From an uncultured Ignavibacteriales bacterium (lineage in GTDB: Bacteria > Bacteroidota > Ignavibacteria > Ignavibacteriales > Ignavibacteriaceae): DNA of 6,796 bases. The notes under the pieces were generated by a model. It made no database searches. It saw only the letters and a program-made list of their open reading frames with translations, and was not told where the DNA came from. Positions 6,172 through 6,796 of the stretch are shown in pieces. The position numbers were made by a program, and so were the translations under genes. The stretch spans positions 1-6,796 of the forward strand of contig CAJXGP010000112.1 in NCBI GenBank assembly GCA_913053915.1, in the 5' to 3' direction. Each line of letters starts with the position of its first letter. The first letter of the stretch is position 1.

Positions 6172-6796
6172 ATGCAGCCGTTTGTTCCTCACGAATTGCC
6201 GATAAAAAACCTGGACTGGACTAAGTTTGTCTCTTTGATTGGAAAAGCAAACAGAGAATTGGCAAAGTTCGATTCATTGTTAAACGGCATACCGGAACCT
6301 AATATTTTGCTTTCTCCATTAACAACAAACGAAGCGGTGCTTTCTTCCAGAATCGAAGGAACACAAGCGACTCTTGAAGATGTCTATAAATTTGAAGCCT
6401 CTCCAAATGAAAAAACATCAAGATATGAGGATATTCAGGAGATCATTAATTACAGACGAGCTATTACGGAAGCGAGTGAGAAATTAAACAAACTTCCATT
6501 AAGCAACCGTCTTATCCGGGAAATTCATAAAACGCTACTTTCAGGTACCAGGGGCGAAGATAAAACACCCGGCAATTTTAGAACAGGACAAGTTTATATA
6601 GGACAGGTAGGAAAAGATATAGAAAGTGCTGCTTTTGTGCCTCCTGAGCCACAGACTATTCCAGAACATTTTAGTAATTTTGAAAAGTATATTCATTACA
6701 ACGAAAAAGATGTTCTTGTGCAACTGGCTATTGTCCATGCTCAATTTGAAATTATTCACCCGTTTTGGGACGGCAACGGAAGAACAGGCAGAATTA
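6172..6796 (+). CDS. fic: Fic-domain protein with N-terminal inhibitory motif (runs off right edge)
   Basis: Fic enzymes usually transfer AMP from ATP to a hydroxyl on a target protein (AMPylation). The visible 208 codons are clean. LLSPLTTNEAVLSSRIEGTQ (46-65) contains S-x-x-x-E-G (Ser58, Glu62, Gly63), the inhibitory helix motif that in class II Fic proteins blocks ATP binding. The middle has YEDIQEIINYRRA (85-97), RLIREIHKTLLSG (113-125) and a GNFRTGQVYIG flap region (134-144) followed by FVPPEP. The active-site motif HPFWDGNGRTGR (196-207) has the catalytic His196, the Asp200-Gly-Asn phosphate anchor and Arg204 and Arg207. The sequence continues beyond the edge, where a helical C-terminal region would normally follow. 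The first 20 residues (MQPFVPHELP, NLDW) are typical of these proteins. It starts 4 nt after the mod remnant with a good ribosome-binding site, so it was probably co-transcribed with mod. Its target is unknown. It is the only gene of this plus-strand group without visible damage. Confidence 0.93.
   Translation, partial: MQPFVPHELPIKNLDWTKFVSLIGKANRELAKFDSLLNGIPEPNILLSPLTTNEAVLSSRIEGTQATLEDVYKFEASPNEKTSRYEDIQEIINYRRAITEASEKLNKLPLSNRLIREIHKTLLSGTRGEDKTPGNFRTGQVYIGQVGKDIESAAFVPPEPQTIPEHFSNFEKYIHYNEKDVLVQLAIVHAQFEIIHPFWDGNGRTGRI

Noticed and set aside
1..6796. CRISPR array belonging to the cas genes
   Set aside because: No set of regularly spaced direct repeats is visible on reading; the array, if any, would lie beyond the left edge.

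Overview
The window is AT-rich (about one third G+C by eye, not computed) and reads as a decaying accessory or defence region of a bacterium. Intact genes sit beside genes broken by stops, frameshifts, deletions and 5' losses. Nothing here fixes the taxon. Low G+C plus a pile-up of broken CRISPR and restriction-modification genes would suit a host-associated lineage in genome reduction; Endomicrobium-like (Elusimicrobiota) symbionts are one candidate I know to show this kind of decay. That is inference only. Canonical GAGG/AAGG ribosome-binding sites precede several of the intact genes.

Left part (1-3500), all on the minus strand, read from right to left: a catalytically ruined C-terminal fragment of a tyrosine recombinase (3498-3193), overlapping by 4 nt an intact DUF2130 coiled-coil protein with a PD-(D/E)XK-like nuclease signature (3196-1973); an intact D-Ala-D-Ala ligase-like ATP-grasp enzyme (1908-910); a remnant of the C-terminal domain of a Cas6-like crRNA endoribonuclease with an in-frame stop (about 861-556); and the N-terminal 166 codons of what looks like an open type I-B Cas8b/Csh1 gene, which runs off the left edge (499-1). 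The cas6-cas8b order is that of a type I-B cas operon, but the 5' part of cas6 is gone and the ATP-grasp gene lies where it should be.

Middle (about 3500-3868): no intact gene. It holds a somewhat G+C-richer stretch that may be further recombinase debris, one bulged palindrome and two closely spaced 7-bp stem-loops. Transcription diverges from here.

Right part (3869-6796), plus strand: the C-terminal remnant of an SMC/Rad50-like ABC ATPase with two in-frame stops and a frame change; a heavily frameshifted type III restriction-modification adenine methyltransferase (mod; seven frame changes, one Trp-to-TGA stop and at least two apparent deletions); and, 4 nt after the mod stop codon, an apparently intact Fic-domain protein with its inhibitory motif and catalytic HPFxxGNGRxGR motif, cut by the right edge. 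No type III Res gene is visible; it could lie beyond the edge.

The ATPase, Mod and Fic genes look like one former defence operon of which only the fic gene still reads cleanly. With the broken cas6, the dead recombinase and the DUF2130 gene, the window looks like an old defence island losing its parts one by one. I see no clearly new system. The best leads are the intact fic behind a dead methyltransferase, the recurring ATPase-Mod-Fic order, and the nuclease-like DUF2130 protein.
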